A stretch of 64,000 nt of DNA from NCBI RefSeq assembly GCF_004022705.2, contig NZ_RZOY02000004.1, positions 62,001 through 126,000 on the forward strand. Reading direction: 5' to 3'. Shown here one piece after another: positions 25,195-34,413 of the stretch. Under the pieces are notes generated by a model. That model made no database searches. It worked only from the letters and a program-made list of their open reading frames with translations, and was not told the origin of the DNA. Source of the DNA: Mesorhizobium sp. M2D.F.Ca.ET.226.01.1.1 (GTDB lineage Bacteria; Pseudomonadota; Alphaproteobacteria; Rhizobiales; Rhizobiaceae). The position numbers and the translations under genes were made by a program. How positions within the stretch are numbered: position 1 is the first letter of the stretch; each line of letters opens with the position of its first letter.

Positions 25195-28020
25195 GTGATA
25201 TCGTTTGGTCCTTTCACTCTGGTTGCGAACGAACGGCTCCTCCTGCGCCAGGGTGCGCCGGTTGATCTAGGCGCACGCGCCTTCGACATCCTGACCATTT
25301 TAGCTGCCCGCCCAAACGAGGTCGTCAGCAAGAAGGATCTGCTGGCTCATGTCTGGCCCGATGTCACTGTGGAGGAGGGCAGCCTGCGATTTCATATGGC
25401 CAACCTGCGAAAAGCCTTGGGCGACGGCAAGGACGGCGCGCGCTACATCGCTACCCTGGCCGGACGAGGCTACTGCTTTGTGGCACCGATCTCGCGATCG
25501 GGCAGTCGAATCGATGTGCACAGCGAAGTCGCCGCCAGCCATCACGCCAATCTACCAAGCCGGCTCATTCGGATGGTGGGGCGGGCCGATGATGCCATGG
25601 CGCTTTCAACCCAGCTCATTGCCACGCGCTTCGTCACAATCGTTGGCACGGGTGGGGTCGGCAAGACCACTGTTGCGGTGGCGGTGGGACATGATCTGAT
25701 CGAGGTGTTCGATGGCGTCGTGGCTTTCGTCGATCTAGGCGCGCTCAGCGATCCCAGCCTGGTCGCGACAACAGTGGCCTCGACGCTCGGGTTGTCACCA
25801 CAGTCCGACGACGCCATCTCCGAGCTGATCGCCTATCTCGCGGGGCGGCGGACCCTTCTGATCCTCGATACCTGCGAGCATGTCATCGATGCGGCTGCAG
25901 ACCTGGCAACCCGCATCTTCGCCAACACGCCGCAGACCCACATCCTCGCGACGAGTCGTGAGCCGCTCCTGGTCGAAGGGGAGCACGTCTACAAGCTGGC
26001 GCCGCTGGCATGTCCGCCGGACGATCCGGAACTCACGGTGTCGGTTGCGCAGGGCTTCCCCGCATCCCAGCTGTTCGTGGAACGTGCCGCGGCGAGCGGC
26101 GCTCGCCTCGATCTTGACGACGCGGATGCCAAGGTCGTGGCCAACATATGCCGGAAGCTTGACGGCATGCCGCTCGCGATCGAGCTGGCGGCCGGACGGG
26201 TTGCGAGCTACGGCCTTCATAAGACCGCGGCCCTTCTCGACGAGCGGCTTACCCTGCTGTGGCCGGGGCAGCGCACCGCCCCGCCGCGCCAGAAGACCCT
26301 CCAGGCCACTTTGGACTGGAGCTTCGGGCTTCTGTCCGAGTTCGAGCGTCTGGTGCTTCGCCGGCTCGCCGTGTTCGTCGGCCACTTTTCGATTGAGGCC
26401 GCTCTGGCGATCGTGACGAGCCCCATCGCTGACGAGACTCTGGTGTTTGGTGCCCTCGACAGCCTCGTAGCCAAGTCGATGATCGCGACAAGACCGGCCG
26501 GCGCAACAATGCGTTATCGGCTGCTCGATACGACGCGGGCCTATGCTCTCCAGCTCGAAGTCCACGATGCCGAGCTGACGGAGCTGGCCGTCCGCCACGT
26601 CACCTACCATCTGCGATGGCTGGAGGAGACTGGAACTGAATGGCCGACCTTGTCGAGCGCGGCGCAGCGCGCTCTTCACCTCGCCGGCATAGCGAATGTG
26701 CGAGCGGCCCTGGAATGGTGCTTCGGGGCTAGCGGGAACGCCCAGCTCGGCATCCGGCTTGCCGCTGCCGCAGCTCCAGTCTTCCTGTCGATGTCCCTGC
26801 TCACCGAATGCCACCGCTGGGCTGCACGGGCAATTCTCGCTTTGGACAACAGCACGCGTGGAGGGCCCGACGAGATGCGCCTTCAGGCGGCCTCGGGTGT
26901 ATCCCTGATGTTCACGCGCGGAGGACAGGACGCTGCACGCGCGGCATTGAACAGAAGCTTCGCCATTGCCGAAGAGCGAGGCAATGCGCTCGATCAGCTC
27001 CAGGTTTTGGGCCCATTGCAGATGTTCCACTTGCGCACAGGAGGGTTCAGGACGGCGCTCAGCTATGCGGAGCGCTGCTCCGTCATCGCCGGCACCATCA
27101 AGGACTCCGTGTCCACGATATTGGCGCACTCGTTGATGGGAATCTCGCTCCATCTGAACGGGGAGCATGGCCGTGCGCGGACTGCGCTCGAGGAGGCGCT
27201 GCGATACGGCCCTCGTTCTGACCGGACGACGACGAACTATCTCGGCTTTGACGGCAGAATTCTCGCCGACGCGATTCTGGCCAGGACACTCTGGCTGCAA
27301 GGCTACCCGGATCGGGCGGTGGAGCGTGCGCTGCTGACAGTCAAGGATGCGGAAACCGTGGACCATCCGCTAACGCTCTCCATCGCTCTGGTCTGGGCAG
27401 TTTCCGTGTTGGTCTGGGTCGGTGATTTCGACCGCGCGGAGGAGCACATCAATCGTCTTTTCTCCTGCGCCGAGCTGCACTCGCTCAGGCCTTACCTCAC
27501 GGTCGGGCGAGGCTTCCAAGGAGAACTCGCCATTCGACGAGGCGATGCAGAAAGCGGGGTTCGGAGCTTGCAACGCGTTCTTCAGGACCTTCACGCGGCC
27601 CCATACGAACTGCTCACAACGCCGCTCAGCATCGCGCTCGTTCAAGGCTTCGCCGCAACGGGCCGTTTCGCGGAAGCCCTCGCACTGGTCAACGAGACGA
27701 TCCGATCGGTCGAGACAAATGGGGATCTTTGCTATATGCCGGAGTTGCTGCGGTGGAAGGCAAACCTCGTCCGCGAGACGAAGCCGGGTGCTGATGACGA
27801 GGCGGAATTGCATCTCAGGCGGTCGCTCGAAATGAGCCGCGGTCATGGTGCACGGGGTTGGGAGCTGCGCGCCGCGATGGACCTGGCTGCCCTTCTGGCA
27901 GCCCGCAGCCAATACGAAAGCGCCCGAGCTTTACTTCAACCGCTGTTGGAGCGTTTCGCGGAGGGCTTGGATACGGCTGATCTGAAGTCTGCTGCACGCC
28001 TGCTGGCGACGCTGCGTTAG
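25195..28020 (+). CDS. Winged-helix/NTPase regulator of the ohr cluster
   Basis: Large regulator of 941 residues. Residues 1-100 form an OmpR-type winged helix (ISFGPFTLVANERLLL, VVSKKDLLAHVWPDVTVEE, GRGYCFVAPIS). The STAND/NB-ARC-type NTPase follows: Walker A GTGGVGKTT (151-159), Walker B RTLLILDTCEHV, and sensor ATSREPLLVEGEH. From about 480 on it is alpha-helical with TPR-like repeats. Such proteins oligomerise on ligand binding and switch genes on. The start is GTG 25195, the only start in frame; an out-of-frame ATG at 25166 makes a 10-codon leader ending at the GTGA. The 258-bp gap to ohr must hold both promoters; no clear operator was found in it. Confidence 0.85.
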   Translation: MISFGPFTLVANERLLLRQGAPVDLGARAFDILTILAARPNEVVSKKDLLAHVWPDVTVEEGSLRFHMANLRKALGDGKDGARYIATLAGRGYCFVAPISRSGSRIDVHSEVAASHHANLPSRLIRMVGRADDAMALSTQLIATRFVTIVGTGGVGKTTVAVAVGHDLIEVFDGVVAFVDLGALSDPSLVATTVASTLGLSPQSDDAISELIAYLAGRRTLLILDTCEHVIDAAADLATRIFANTPQTHILATSREPLLVEGEHVYKLAPLACPPDDPELTVSVAQGFPASQLFVERAAASGARLDLDDADAKVVANICRKLDGMPLAIELAAGRVASYGLHKTAALLDERLTLLWPGQRTAPPRQKTLQATLDWSFGLLSEFERLVLRRLAVFVGHFSIEAALAIVTSPIADETLVFGALDSLVAKSMIATRPAGATMRYRLLDTTRAYALQLEVHDAELTELAVRHVTYHLRWLEETGTEWPTLSSAAQRALHLAGIANVRAALEWCFGASGNAQLGIRLAAAAAPVFLSMSLLTECHRWAARAILALDNSTRGGPDEMRLQAASGVSLMFTRGGQDAARAALNRSFAIAEERGNALDQLQVLGPLQMFHLRTGGFRTALSYAERCSVIAGTIKDSVSTILAHSLMGISLHLNGEHGRARTALEEALRYGPRSDRTTTNYLGFDGRILADAILARTLWLQGYPDRAVERALLTVKDAETVDHPLTLSIALVWAVSVLVWVGDFDRAEEHINRLFSCAELHSLRPYLTVGRGFQGELAIRRGDAESGVRSLQRVLQDLHAAPYELLTTPLSIALVQGFAATGRFAEALALVNETIRSVETNGDLCYMPELLRWKANLVRETKPGADDEAELHLRRSLEMSRGHGARGWELRAAMDLAALLAARSQYESARALLQPLLERFAEGLDTADLKSAARLLATLR

Positions 28021-28025
28021 AGATG

Positions 28026-28057
28026 GCAGTTCACCTTTCCGTGAAACGCTGAACTGC
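28026..28057. terminator. Hairpin between convergent genes
   Basis: Outer stem GCAGTTCA/TGAACTGC (28026-28033 with 28050-28057) with an inner TTTC/GAAA pair. It sits between the stop of the regulator and the stop of the aldo/keto reductase gene. It also resembles the GAAACGCT part of the repeat at 2304-2417, so it may be a repeat relic used as a terminator. Confidence 0.45.
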
Positions 28058-28065
28058 TCCAGGCT

Positions 28066-29019
28066 TTACATCTCTTTTTCCCACCAGCCGCGGGTGTTCA
28101 CGTTGGTGGCGCCGGCAAGAGCTTCCAACTGTGCGATGTCGTCGCTGGTGAGCGCGATGCTGCTGGCCCGGACCAGACCATCGACATGATAGGGCTTGGT
28201 GACGCCGACGATTGGCGTCGTGCTCTTGGCGATGGCCCAGGCTGTCGCGACATCGGGCGCTGCGGCGCCCTGGCTCTGCCCGATCGAGGCGAGCTTGTCC
28301 GTCAGCGCCTTCAACTGAGGCAGCATGTCATTGTAAGTTTCCGCCCGGCTGCTGCCTTCCGGCAGCGGGTTTTCCGGGCTGTACTTGCCGGTCAAGGCGC
28401 CCTGTTCGAGCACCATATAGGCGAAGAACGGGATGGCCCGGTTGCGGCAGTAGTCCAGGATGCCGGCATCCTCGGAGCTGCGGTAGAGGAGGCTATAGTG
28501 GTTCTGGACGGCTTCGACCCGGAACCCGGCTTCTCCAAGGATCTGGTTGGCGAGCTCGATTTCGCTCAAATTGTGATTCGAGACGCCGACATGCTTGACC
28601 TTCCCGCTCCTCAGCAACGGGATCAGGCGCGGCGTCCATCGCGCTACATCCGCTGGATTGTGAATCCAGTAGAGATCGATGTAGTCGGTGCCGAGGCGCG
28701 CCAGGCTCTGCTCCAGCATGTCCGCCACCGGATCGTCGCCGGTCCCCGCGGCCTGCGGGGTGAACTTGGTGGAGAGCTGGTAGTCGCCGCGGGCGTAGCG
28801 TTTCAGGACCTCCCCGAGCACGGTCTCTGAACGGCCCATGCCGTATACCGCGGCGGTGTCCCATAGGGTGAAGCCGGCCGCATGGGCTTTGTCCGCGACC
28901 TCTTCCAGGCTAGCCCGAGTGAGGGGGCTGCCGAAATAGCCATCGCCGGTCTCGCCGCTGTCGCCCCAAGCCCAGGTCCCCAGTGCGATCGTGGGGATCT
29001 TCAGATTGTCGATAGTCAT
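28066..29019 (-). CDS. Aldo/keto reductase
   Basis: NADPH-dependent oxidoreductase of 317 residues with a TIM-barrel fold. Family signs: GTWAWGD near the start, catalytic Asp/Tyr region FTLWDTAAVYGMGRSE, Lys in LSTKFTPQ, LYWIHNPADV with the His, GVSNHNLSEIE and the NADP-binding segment IVGVTKPYHV. ATG 29019 is chosen because GGAG stands 5 bases upstream and the longer frame adds an unlikely N-terminus. It is divergent from an AraC regulator at 29190, a frequent pairing. Substrate unknown. Confidence 0.9.
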   Translation of the reverse strand: MTIDNLKIPTIALGTWAWGDSGETGDGYFGSPLTRASLEEVADKAHAAGFTLWDTAAVYGMGRSETVLGEVLKRYARGDYQLSTKFTPQAAGTGDDPVADMLEQSLARLGTDYIDLYWIHNPADVARWTPRLIPLLRSGKVKHVGVSNHNLSEIELANQILGEAGFRVEAVQNHYSLLYRSSEDAGILDYCRNRAIPFFAYMVLEQGALTGKYSPENPLPEGSSRAETYNDMLPQLKALTDKLASIGQSQGAAAPDVATAWAIAKSTTPIVGVTKPYHVDGLVRASSIALTSDDIAQLEALAGATNVNTRGWWEKEM

Positions 29020-29189
29020 GTTCGCTCCATACTTGCTCTGCAGCCAGGTTTGCTGTGACCCAGGCGCTGCCGACACTATGATAGGCGACGACGCCGGACC
29101 TTAGCCCGATGCGCCGGGATTGCTGCCTAATCCTCCGGAAGCCGCGGTTCGCATTGCCGCGTTTCCGCACGCGTGCGATGGTGCGATCC

Positions 29190-30089
29190 ATGGAAACATT
29201 GACCGAAATCGCGGCCGTGATTGCCCGGCACGTCTCGAAGGATGGCTTCCACGCCGCTCCCATCGAACGCGTGACGCTTGCACGATCCTCCACGGTGACG
29301 ATGCCGATGCCGAATGTCTACCGGCCGCAGCTGTGCCTCGTCGCGCAGGGGCAAAAGGAGGTAACGCTTGGCGACCGCGTGTTCAGCTATGCACCGGGCC
29401 GCTATGGGATCGTGACCTACGACCTGCCGGTGACGGGCCAGGTAGTCGAGGCGACGCCTGACAAGCCCTATCTCTGCCTGTTCCTGGATTTCGATCCGGT
29501 GATGCTGGGGCAGTTGGCGTTGCGCGTGCCGGCGCCGCCGGGAGCGCCCTCTCCGCCCATAGGCAAGACGGTGTCCGACGCCTCCGCCGGTTTGCTCGAC
29601 GCGGTCCTGCGCCTGCTGCGCCTGCTCGAAGATCCGGCGGCGCTGCCCGTGCTCGGGCCGCTTGCCGAGCAGGAAGTTCTCTATCGCCTGCTTGCCGGTC
29701 CGGACGGCGCCAGGATGCGCCACATCACCTCCAGCCAGGGTCGGGTGGCCCAGGTCGGCCGCGCCATCGCCTGGATCGGGCAGAACTTCCGGGAACGGTT
29801 CAGCATCGATCGGCTTGCAGCGGAAGTAGGCATGAGTCCGTCGAGCCTGCACGAGCATTTTCGCGCCGTGACGGCGATGACGCCGCTGCAATTCCAGAAG
29901 CAGCTAAGGCTTCAGGATGCGCGCAGCCTGATGCTGGTCCAGGACATCGACGCCACGACCGCGGCCTTCCAGGTGGGTTACGAAAGCCCGACGCAGTTCA
30001 GTCGCGAATATCGCCGCCACTTTGGCGAGCCGCCGGCCCGCGACATAGCCCGCTTGCGCGCTTCGCCGGGCTTGGCAGTGGTCGCCTGA
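29190..30089 (+). CDS. AraC-family regulator
   Basis: Regulator of 299 residues. The N-terminal AraC_N-type domain (about 20-175) contains VYRPQLCLVAQGQKEVTLGD and a GRYGIVTYDLPVTGQV stretch. The C-terminal pair of helix-turn-helices (about 200-285) has FSIDRLAAEVGMSPSSLHEH and AFQVGYESPTQFSREYRRHFG. It probably regulates the divergent aldo/keto reductase. ATG 29178 (four residues longer) is an alternative start. Confidence 0.9.
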   Translation: METLTEIAAVIARHVSKDGFHAAPIERVTLARSSTVTMPMPNVYRPQLCLVAQGQKEVTLGDRVFSYAPGRYGIVTYDLPVTGQVVEATPDKPYLCLFLDFDPVMLGQLALRVPAPPGAPSPPIGKTVSDASAGLLDAVLRLLRLLEDPAALPVLGPLAEQEVLYRLLAGPDGARMRHITSSQGRVAQVGRAIAWIGQNFRERFSIDRLAAEVGMSPSSLHEHFRAVTAMTPLQFQKQLRLQDARSLMLVQDIDATTAAFQVGYESPTQFSREYRRHFGEPPARDIARLRASPGLAVVA

Positions 30090-30156
30090 GATCAGCCTAC
30101 TGCGGTCTCATTTCCAAAAACCGATTGCGAAATAAAAGCAGTAAGGTTAACCTGAA

Positions 30157-30177
30157 CCGATTGCACAACGCAATCGG
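30157..30177. promoter_or_regulatory. Inverted repeat before the DHFR-like gene
   Basis: CCGATTGC-ACAAC-GCAATCGG, 29 bp before the ATG of the next gene. The half site ACCGATTGC also occurs at 30119-30127, in the same orientation as the left arm. This spacing suggests an operator for an unknown regulator, or a relic of a repeat. Confidence 0.35.
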
Positions 30178-30206
30178 ATTGCGCGGATGCCATGTGAGGA
30201 ACGGCT

Positions 30207-30737
30207 ATGGCCAAGCTTGTCTTCGGAATGAACCAGTCGCTGGACGGCTACGTCGATCATACGGAGTTTGGGCCAAGCCCCACGCTCTTCCGCCATTTCA
30301 TCGAGGATGTGCGGCGAAAAGCGGGGAGCGTCTACGGTCGCCGCATGTATGAGACCATGCGTTACTGGGACGACGATCATCCTGAATGGGATGCCGATCG
30401 ACAGGCCTTCGCGGCGGCGTGGCGGAACCAGCCGAAATGGGTCGTCTCGCGTACGTTGCAATCGGTCGGCCCCAACGCCCGCCTCGTTGGAGATGACCTT
30501 GAGAGCGCGATGCGCAAGCTGAAGGCCGAGCGCGACGGCGAGATTGCTGTTGCCGGCCCGGATCTGGCCCGGAGCCTCACCGACCTCGGCTTGATTGATG
30601 AGTATCGGATCTACCTGCACCCGGTCGTGCTTGGCCGCGGAAAGCCGTATTTCGCCGGACCCCGGCCGCCGCTGCGCCTCATGGCCAATGACCGGATCGA
30701 CGAGAATGTGATCAGGCTGAGCTATGCTCCTGCCTGA
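30207..30737 (+). CDS. Dihydrofolate reductase-fold protein (RibD C-terminal-like)
   Basis: Protein of 176 residues of the RibD_C/DHFR-like family, NADPH-binding reductases. Signs: AKLVFGMNQSLDGYVDHTEF at the start, SVYGRRMYETMRYWDDD, KWVVSRTL, EIAVAGPDLARSL, and DEYRIYLHPVVLGRGKPYF near the end. Family members include many of unknown substrate; folate or flavin-precursor reduction is not implied. GAGGAA precedes ATG 30207. It is a single gene, convergent with the MFS gene that follows. Confidence 0.88.
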   Translation: MAKLVFGMNQSLDGYVDHTEFGPSPTLFRHFIEDVRRKAGSVYGRRMYETMRYWDDDHPEWDADRQAFAAAWRNQPKWVVSRTLQSVGPNARLVGDDLESAMRKLKAERDGEIAVAGPDLARSLTDLGLIDEYRIYLHPVVLGRGKPYFAGPRPPLRLMANDRIDENVIRLSYAPA

Positions 30738-30801
30738 TCTCGCGAGATGCGCCCGCGCCGGGAAGCAGCCCCCGCGTGTCATTACAGGAGCGCTCTATTC
30801 C

Positions 30802-30825
30802 CCTCGACGCCACCGTCTGTCGAGG
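30802..30825. terminator. Stem between convergent DHFR-like and MFS genes
   Basis: CCTCGAC/GTCGAGG (30802-30808 with 30819-30825) with a 10-base loop. No T-run on the plus strand; position between convergent genes is the main support. Confidence 0.35.
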
Positions 30826-30868
30826 CGAAAATGAGGTGCCGGGACGCGGCGGAAAATTGGTAAGAATC

Positions 30869-32047
30869 TCAGCCCACCTGTGGTGCCGTTTGGGCCTGCA
30901 AGAGCAGCCGGCGTTCGAACTCCCACAAAAGGACCGGGCAGGCTAGAAGAGCCGCCGCGCCGAGGCCGAGGGCCGCGCCGGCACTGCCCGTCCAAAGCGC
31001 AAGCTTGCCGCCGAGCCAGGGCGCGACCAGCATCGTGGCGTAGTAGACCGTATAGAACAGGCCCATTCCCAGCGCGCGTGTCGCCGGCGCCAACGCCCGC
31101 GCCGGCAGGCTCATGATCGCTCCGGCTGGGAGCCCGCAGACCAGGCCGAGCACAACCACTGTGGGCAGCACCGCTGAACCGCGCCAAAACAGGAGGACCA
31201 AAGCCGCGAAGGCGAGACAGCTTGTCGCCAGCATGGTGTTGCGGCTCCTGGTCTGGTCCGCGAGATAGCCTCCGAGCGGAACCGAAAGAGCCGCGAGCCA
31301 CAGCACGATGCTGACAGCCTGGCCTGCGGCGGCGGTCGACCAGCCGCGCTCGACCAGCATCGACGGACCGAAGCTGAAGATCATGGCGAAGCCGACATTG
31401 TAGAAGGCCCATATCAAGCCTGCCAGCAGCACGGCCCAGACTGCCGGTTTCGCGAGCTGCGAGCCTTCCGCTGAAGCCGGAGCGGCGGCGGTTCCGGGTG
31501 GCCGGTACAGGAACCCCACCAGCGCGAGCGCCGCGGCGATGAGCGCCATCACCGCGACCTGCGTCCCCGCTATGCCGAATTGCGCCTGTATCAACGGCAG
31601 GCCGGCGAGCGTGAGGGCGATGCCCAGGGGCCATGAGTTGATGAAGATCGCCATCGCTGTGGCGATCCTCCGGCCCGCGAACCAGTCGACGACCATCTTG
31701 GTCATCAGCACGTTCAGCAACACGCCTCCGACCCCGGAGATCAGCCGTCCCGCGATCTGCGCGCTCCAGGCACTCGAGACGAAAAGCAGCATCTCGCCCG
31801 CCAGCATCATTACCAGGCCGGCGAGCACGCTTGCCCTGTCGCCGAAGCGCCTGCCGATCGCGCCGCCGGGAAGCGCGATCGCAACGCCTGGGGCGAAATA
31901 CAGGCCGATGAGCAAGCCGATGTCGGCGAGGTTCGAATCGAGCGCCTTGCCCAGTTCCGGCGCAACGGCCGCTATGCTCTGGAATTGCACCGCCATCGCG
32001 GCGCGGGCGACGAAGAGAACGGCAAGGATCGTCCAGCGGCTGCGCAT
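30869..32047 (-). CDS. MFS permease (CynX/NimT-like)
   Basis: Twelve-helix major facilitator of 392 residues. It starts SRWTILAVLFVARAAMAVQFQSIAAVAPEL, within which the substrate-facing helix 1 lies. The motif-A loop IGRRFGDRASVL, VDWFAGRRIATAMAI and YLADQTRSRNTMLATSCL are consistent with MFS. The closest style is the cyanate/2-nitroimidazole transporter-like group, but the substrate cannot be fixed. ATG 32047 follows an in-frame GTG that could be the start. Confidence 0.85.
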   Translation of the reverse strand: MRSRWTILAVLFVARAAMAVQFQSIAAVAPELGKALDSNLADIGLLIGLYFAPGVAIALPGGAIGRRFGDRASVLAGLVMMLAGEMLLFVSSAWSAQIAGRLISGVGGVLLNVLMTKMVVDWFAGRRIATAMAIFINSWPLGIALTLAGLPLIQAQFGIAGTQVAVMALIAAALALVGFLYRPPGTAAAPASAEGSQLAKPAVWAVLLAGLIWAFYNVGFAMIFSFGPSMLVERGWSTAAAGQAVSIVLWLAALSVPLGGYLADQTRSRNTMLATSCLAFAALVLLFWRGSAVLPTVVVLGLVCGLPAGAIMSLPARALAPATRALGMGLFYTVYYATMLVAPWLGGKLALWTGSAGAALGLGAAALLACPVLLWEFERRLLLQAQTAPQVG

Positions 32048-32428
32048 CACGATCGGGCCCTGTGCGACAGGAGTGCCGGCCGGTGCATCGGTCGGATAGT
32101 GCTACTTTCGCCCGGCCCGCGACGGCCGGCGTTCCGGCGCTGCGTGCAAGCCAGCTCCAGCCTTGGCCCTATGGCCGAACTGCCCCCTGCCATCTTTTGC
32201 CCCACCGGATCGGCCGCCGCCCGCTACGGCCGGCCTACTTGCGCAATAGAGCTTTTCGGGTTTGCGGCCCGGACCTGTCTTCAAAATCCTAGCATGGCTC
32301 GGCTCGGACTGAAATGCGATTGCCGAGCTCGTCGCCTCCGGGGGCTGCGCCTCGCTCTGCAATCGGCACATCGTCATCGTGCCGGGCAACGGACGGTCGC
32401 CGTTACCAGCCCACAATTCGACACCGAC
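32048..32428. other. 381-bp intergenic stretch without a recognised gene
   Basis: Flanked by the start of the MFS gene and the stop of the ClpS-AAA gene. No tRNA, repeat or convincing promoter was found beyond the leader of the MFS gene. One plus-strand frame near 32310-32428 reads like decayed coding sequence (IAELVASGGCASLCNRHIV) after an in-frame TGA, so a broken gene is possible but unproven. Confidence 0.3.
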
Positions 32429-34144
32429 TCAGTAGCCTGAAATCTCCTCGGTTGCCCCACCAAGCAGCCTGACATTGAGCCGGCCGCCGGTGAACAGCAT
32501 GTCGTCCAGGGCCTCGGCGAGATCACTGGAGGTCACGGCCTCTCCGTCGCCCTGCATGATGCTGGTCTGCGCGGCGCGGCGCATCAGTTCCTTGATGAAG
32601 GCTGCGCTGACGCCCTTCGTGCGCGCCACCGCCTCGCTCACAATCTCGTCGGGAAGTTTCAGCCCGCCGCCATAGAGGCGCACCAGTTTTTCCCGGCAGA
32701 CGTCGTCCGGCAGCGGCACCTCGATGGCCTGGTCGATACGTCCCGGCCGCCCCGTGAGCGCCCCTTCCAGCTGTTCGGGTCGATTGGTGGTCAGCACGAA
32801 CAGGATGTCGGCATTGTCCTTCAATCCGTCCATCTCGTTGAGCAGCGTGTTGAGGAGGGATTCTTCGCATGGACTGCCCATCGTCTCGCGGTCGCGGGCG
32901 ATGAGATCCACGTCCTCGATCACCACCGTTGTCGGCTGCAGCAGGCGCGCCAACGTCATGTATTGCGACAGAAGACCCATCTGCCCCGCCGTTATGATCA
33001 GCGTCGTGTGGCCGGGGAGATTGGCGGCGAGGTAGCGGATGGTGTGCGTCTTCCCGGTCCCCGGAGGGCCGTAGAGCAGGATGCCCTTGCGGGTGGATTG
33101 CCCAAGCCGCCGCAGCGCCTCCCGGCTTTCGATGAATCGGATCACGTTGCGGTCGAGAAGCCTCAAAGTCTGTTCCGGCAGGATGACCGCGTCGCGCTGC
33201 ACCTGCGGCAGCCGATGCACCATCACGCCTTTGGAGCGGCCCTGATAGTCGCCTTCCGTTTCGAGCGAGAGAACCTTGCCGCGATAGGAGCGCGCGGCGT
33301 TGATGGCAGCCTCCAACTGCGCAAAGCAGCGGTCCACCAGCGCCACGCCGGCCTCGCCGGCCGGCACGGCGATCTCGACGCAGGTTCCGGCTTCGCGGCC
33401 ATATTCCCGGTGAAAGGACAATACCACCGCGTAGTGCAGGTCGCCGTCGCGGTTGAGCCATAAGCCGTTGTTGAGGCACTTGACCGGCTCACTTTCGCCG
33501 ATATCGACCTCCTGGAATTGCGCCGCCGAGATGGTGACGGCGTATTGTCCGTCCTTTGTCAACGCGGCATAGGTCAGCGTCTCATAGCGGTGCTGCTCGT
33601 ATAGGCCGAAGAAGCGAATGGGCGAGGCCGAGAACAATTTGTCGAGCGCCACCTGCACGTCGGCGCGCATATGGCCGGGAAACTGGCGCGAGGTCGCAAT
33701 GATCTCGTCATGTGCCAGCCCCGAAAAATGCCAGGCGATTGCCTCGTGAGCGTATTTGAACTTCCTGTCGCGTGAATCCTGTGTCGGATGGCCGATGGCG
33801 GCCGCGGCTCCGTCGGAAGTCGCGGTGACGCGAAGAGAAACCTGTGTCGGCCGGCCAGTGGGGGCTACGGCATCGGTTCCTCCGCCGGTTGCCACGGTGA
33901 TGCAAAGCGGATGACCGGCCGCTCTGATGCGCTGCTCAGCCGTCTCCAGCATCGCCTTCGCGACCGCGGATGGATAGCTGCCGCACACGGCCTCTCCCTG
34001 TTGCGATATCGTCGCGGTCAAGGCTTCGGCCTCCGCCTGAGATCGGCTGAACACCGAGCGGATGAGATCGACGACAAACGCCCACGGCGTCTGGTCGTCA
34101 TTATGAATGACAAGTTGTAGTGAATCGTCGGATGTGTGGCGCAT
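32429..34144 (-). CDS. ClpS-like domain fused to AAA+ ATPase
   Basis: Protein of 571 residues with two domains not usually joined. Residues 8-84 align by eye with the ClpS adaptor core: NDDQTPWAFVVDLI (N15, D16, D17), an EAVCG turn (51-55) and GHPLCITV (77-84). The histidine that binds the substrate amino terminus in E. coli ClpS is Ser here (S47). A Gly/Ala linker follows, then a mixed domain (about 125-300), then a Cdc48/Bcs1-style AAA+ module: Walker A GPPGTGKT (359-366), Walker B VVIEDVD (407-413), TTNRPEQLEGAL, and arginine fingers in GRPGRID (465-471). No protease domain and no membrane helix. A role as an N-degron-linked unfoldase is inference. Neighbours give no help. Confidence 0.85.
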   Translation of the reverse strand: MRHTSDDSLQLVIHNDDQTPWAFVVDLIRSVFSRSQAEAEALTATISQQGEAVCGSYPSAVAKAMLETAEQRIRAAGHPLCITVATGGGTDAVAPTGRPTQVSLRVTATSDGAAAAIGHPTQDSRDRKFKYAHEAIAWHFSGLAHDEIIATSRQFPGHMRADVQVALDKLFSASPIRFFGLYEQHRYETLTYAALTKDGQYAVTISAAQFQEVDIGESEPVKCLNNGLWLNRDGDLHYAVVLSFHREYGREAGTCVEIAVPAGEAGVALVDRCFAQLEAAINAARSYRGKVLSLETEGDYQGRSKGVMVHRLPQVQRDAVILPEQTLRLLDRNVIRFIESREALRRLGQSTRKGILLYGPPGTGKTHTIRYLAANLPGHTTLIITAGQMGLLSQYMTLARLLQPTTVVIEDVDLIARDRETMGSPCEESLLNTLLNEMDGLKDNADILFVLTTNRPEQLEGALTGRPGRIDQAIEVPLPDDVCREKLVRLYGGGLKLPDEIVSEAVARTKGVSAAFIKELMRRAAQTSIMQGDGEAVTSSDLAEALDDMLFTGGRLNVRLLGGATEEISGY

Positions 34145-34246
34145 TGTAACGGCTCACTTTCCCAGACTGCTTTGGGCCGGCAATAATTTTGCAATATCGC
34201 ATGATTTGTTAATAGATCGCCGGTCGAAAGCCTCGAAATTGTTCGA

Positions 34247-34333
34247 ATGGCCGTCTCAATGGTGGGCAGAGGACTAGGCATTCTCGCGGGGCTTCTTTTG
34301 GGGCATCACTTTCTCGACGGCCAAAGCGAATAA
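34247..34333 (+). CDS. Possible 28-residue hydrophobic peptide
   Basis: Small frame in the 269-bp gap between the ClpS-AAA start and the hydrolase stop. It reads MVGRGLGILAGLLLGHHF in its middle, a short hydrophobic helix. No ribosome site is seen, so it may be chance. Nothing else is recognised in 34145-34413. Confidence 0.15.
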   Translation: MAVSMVGRGLGILAGLLLGHHFLDGQSE

Positions 34334-34413
34334 CGTCATCGCGGCCATCTTTCATATCGAAACAAGGTTCGGCCCGTGGTGAAGGCCTAAGGATTCCTCG
34401 ACAGGCCGCCGGA

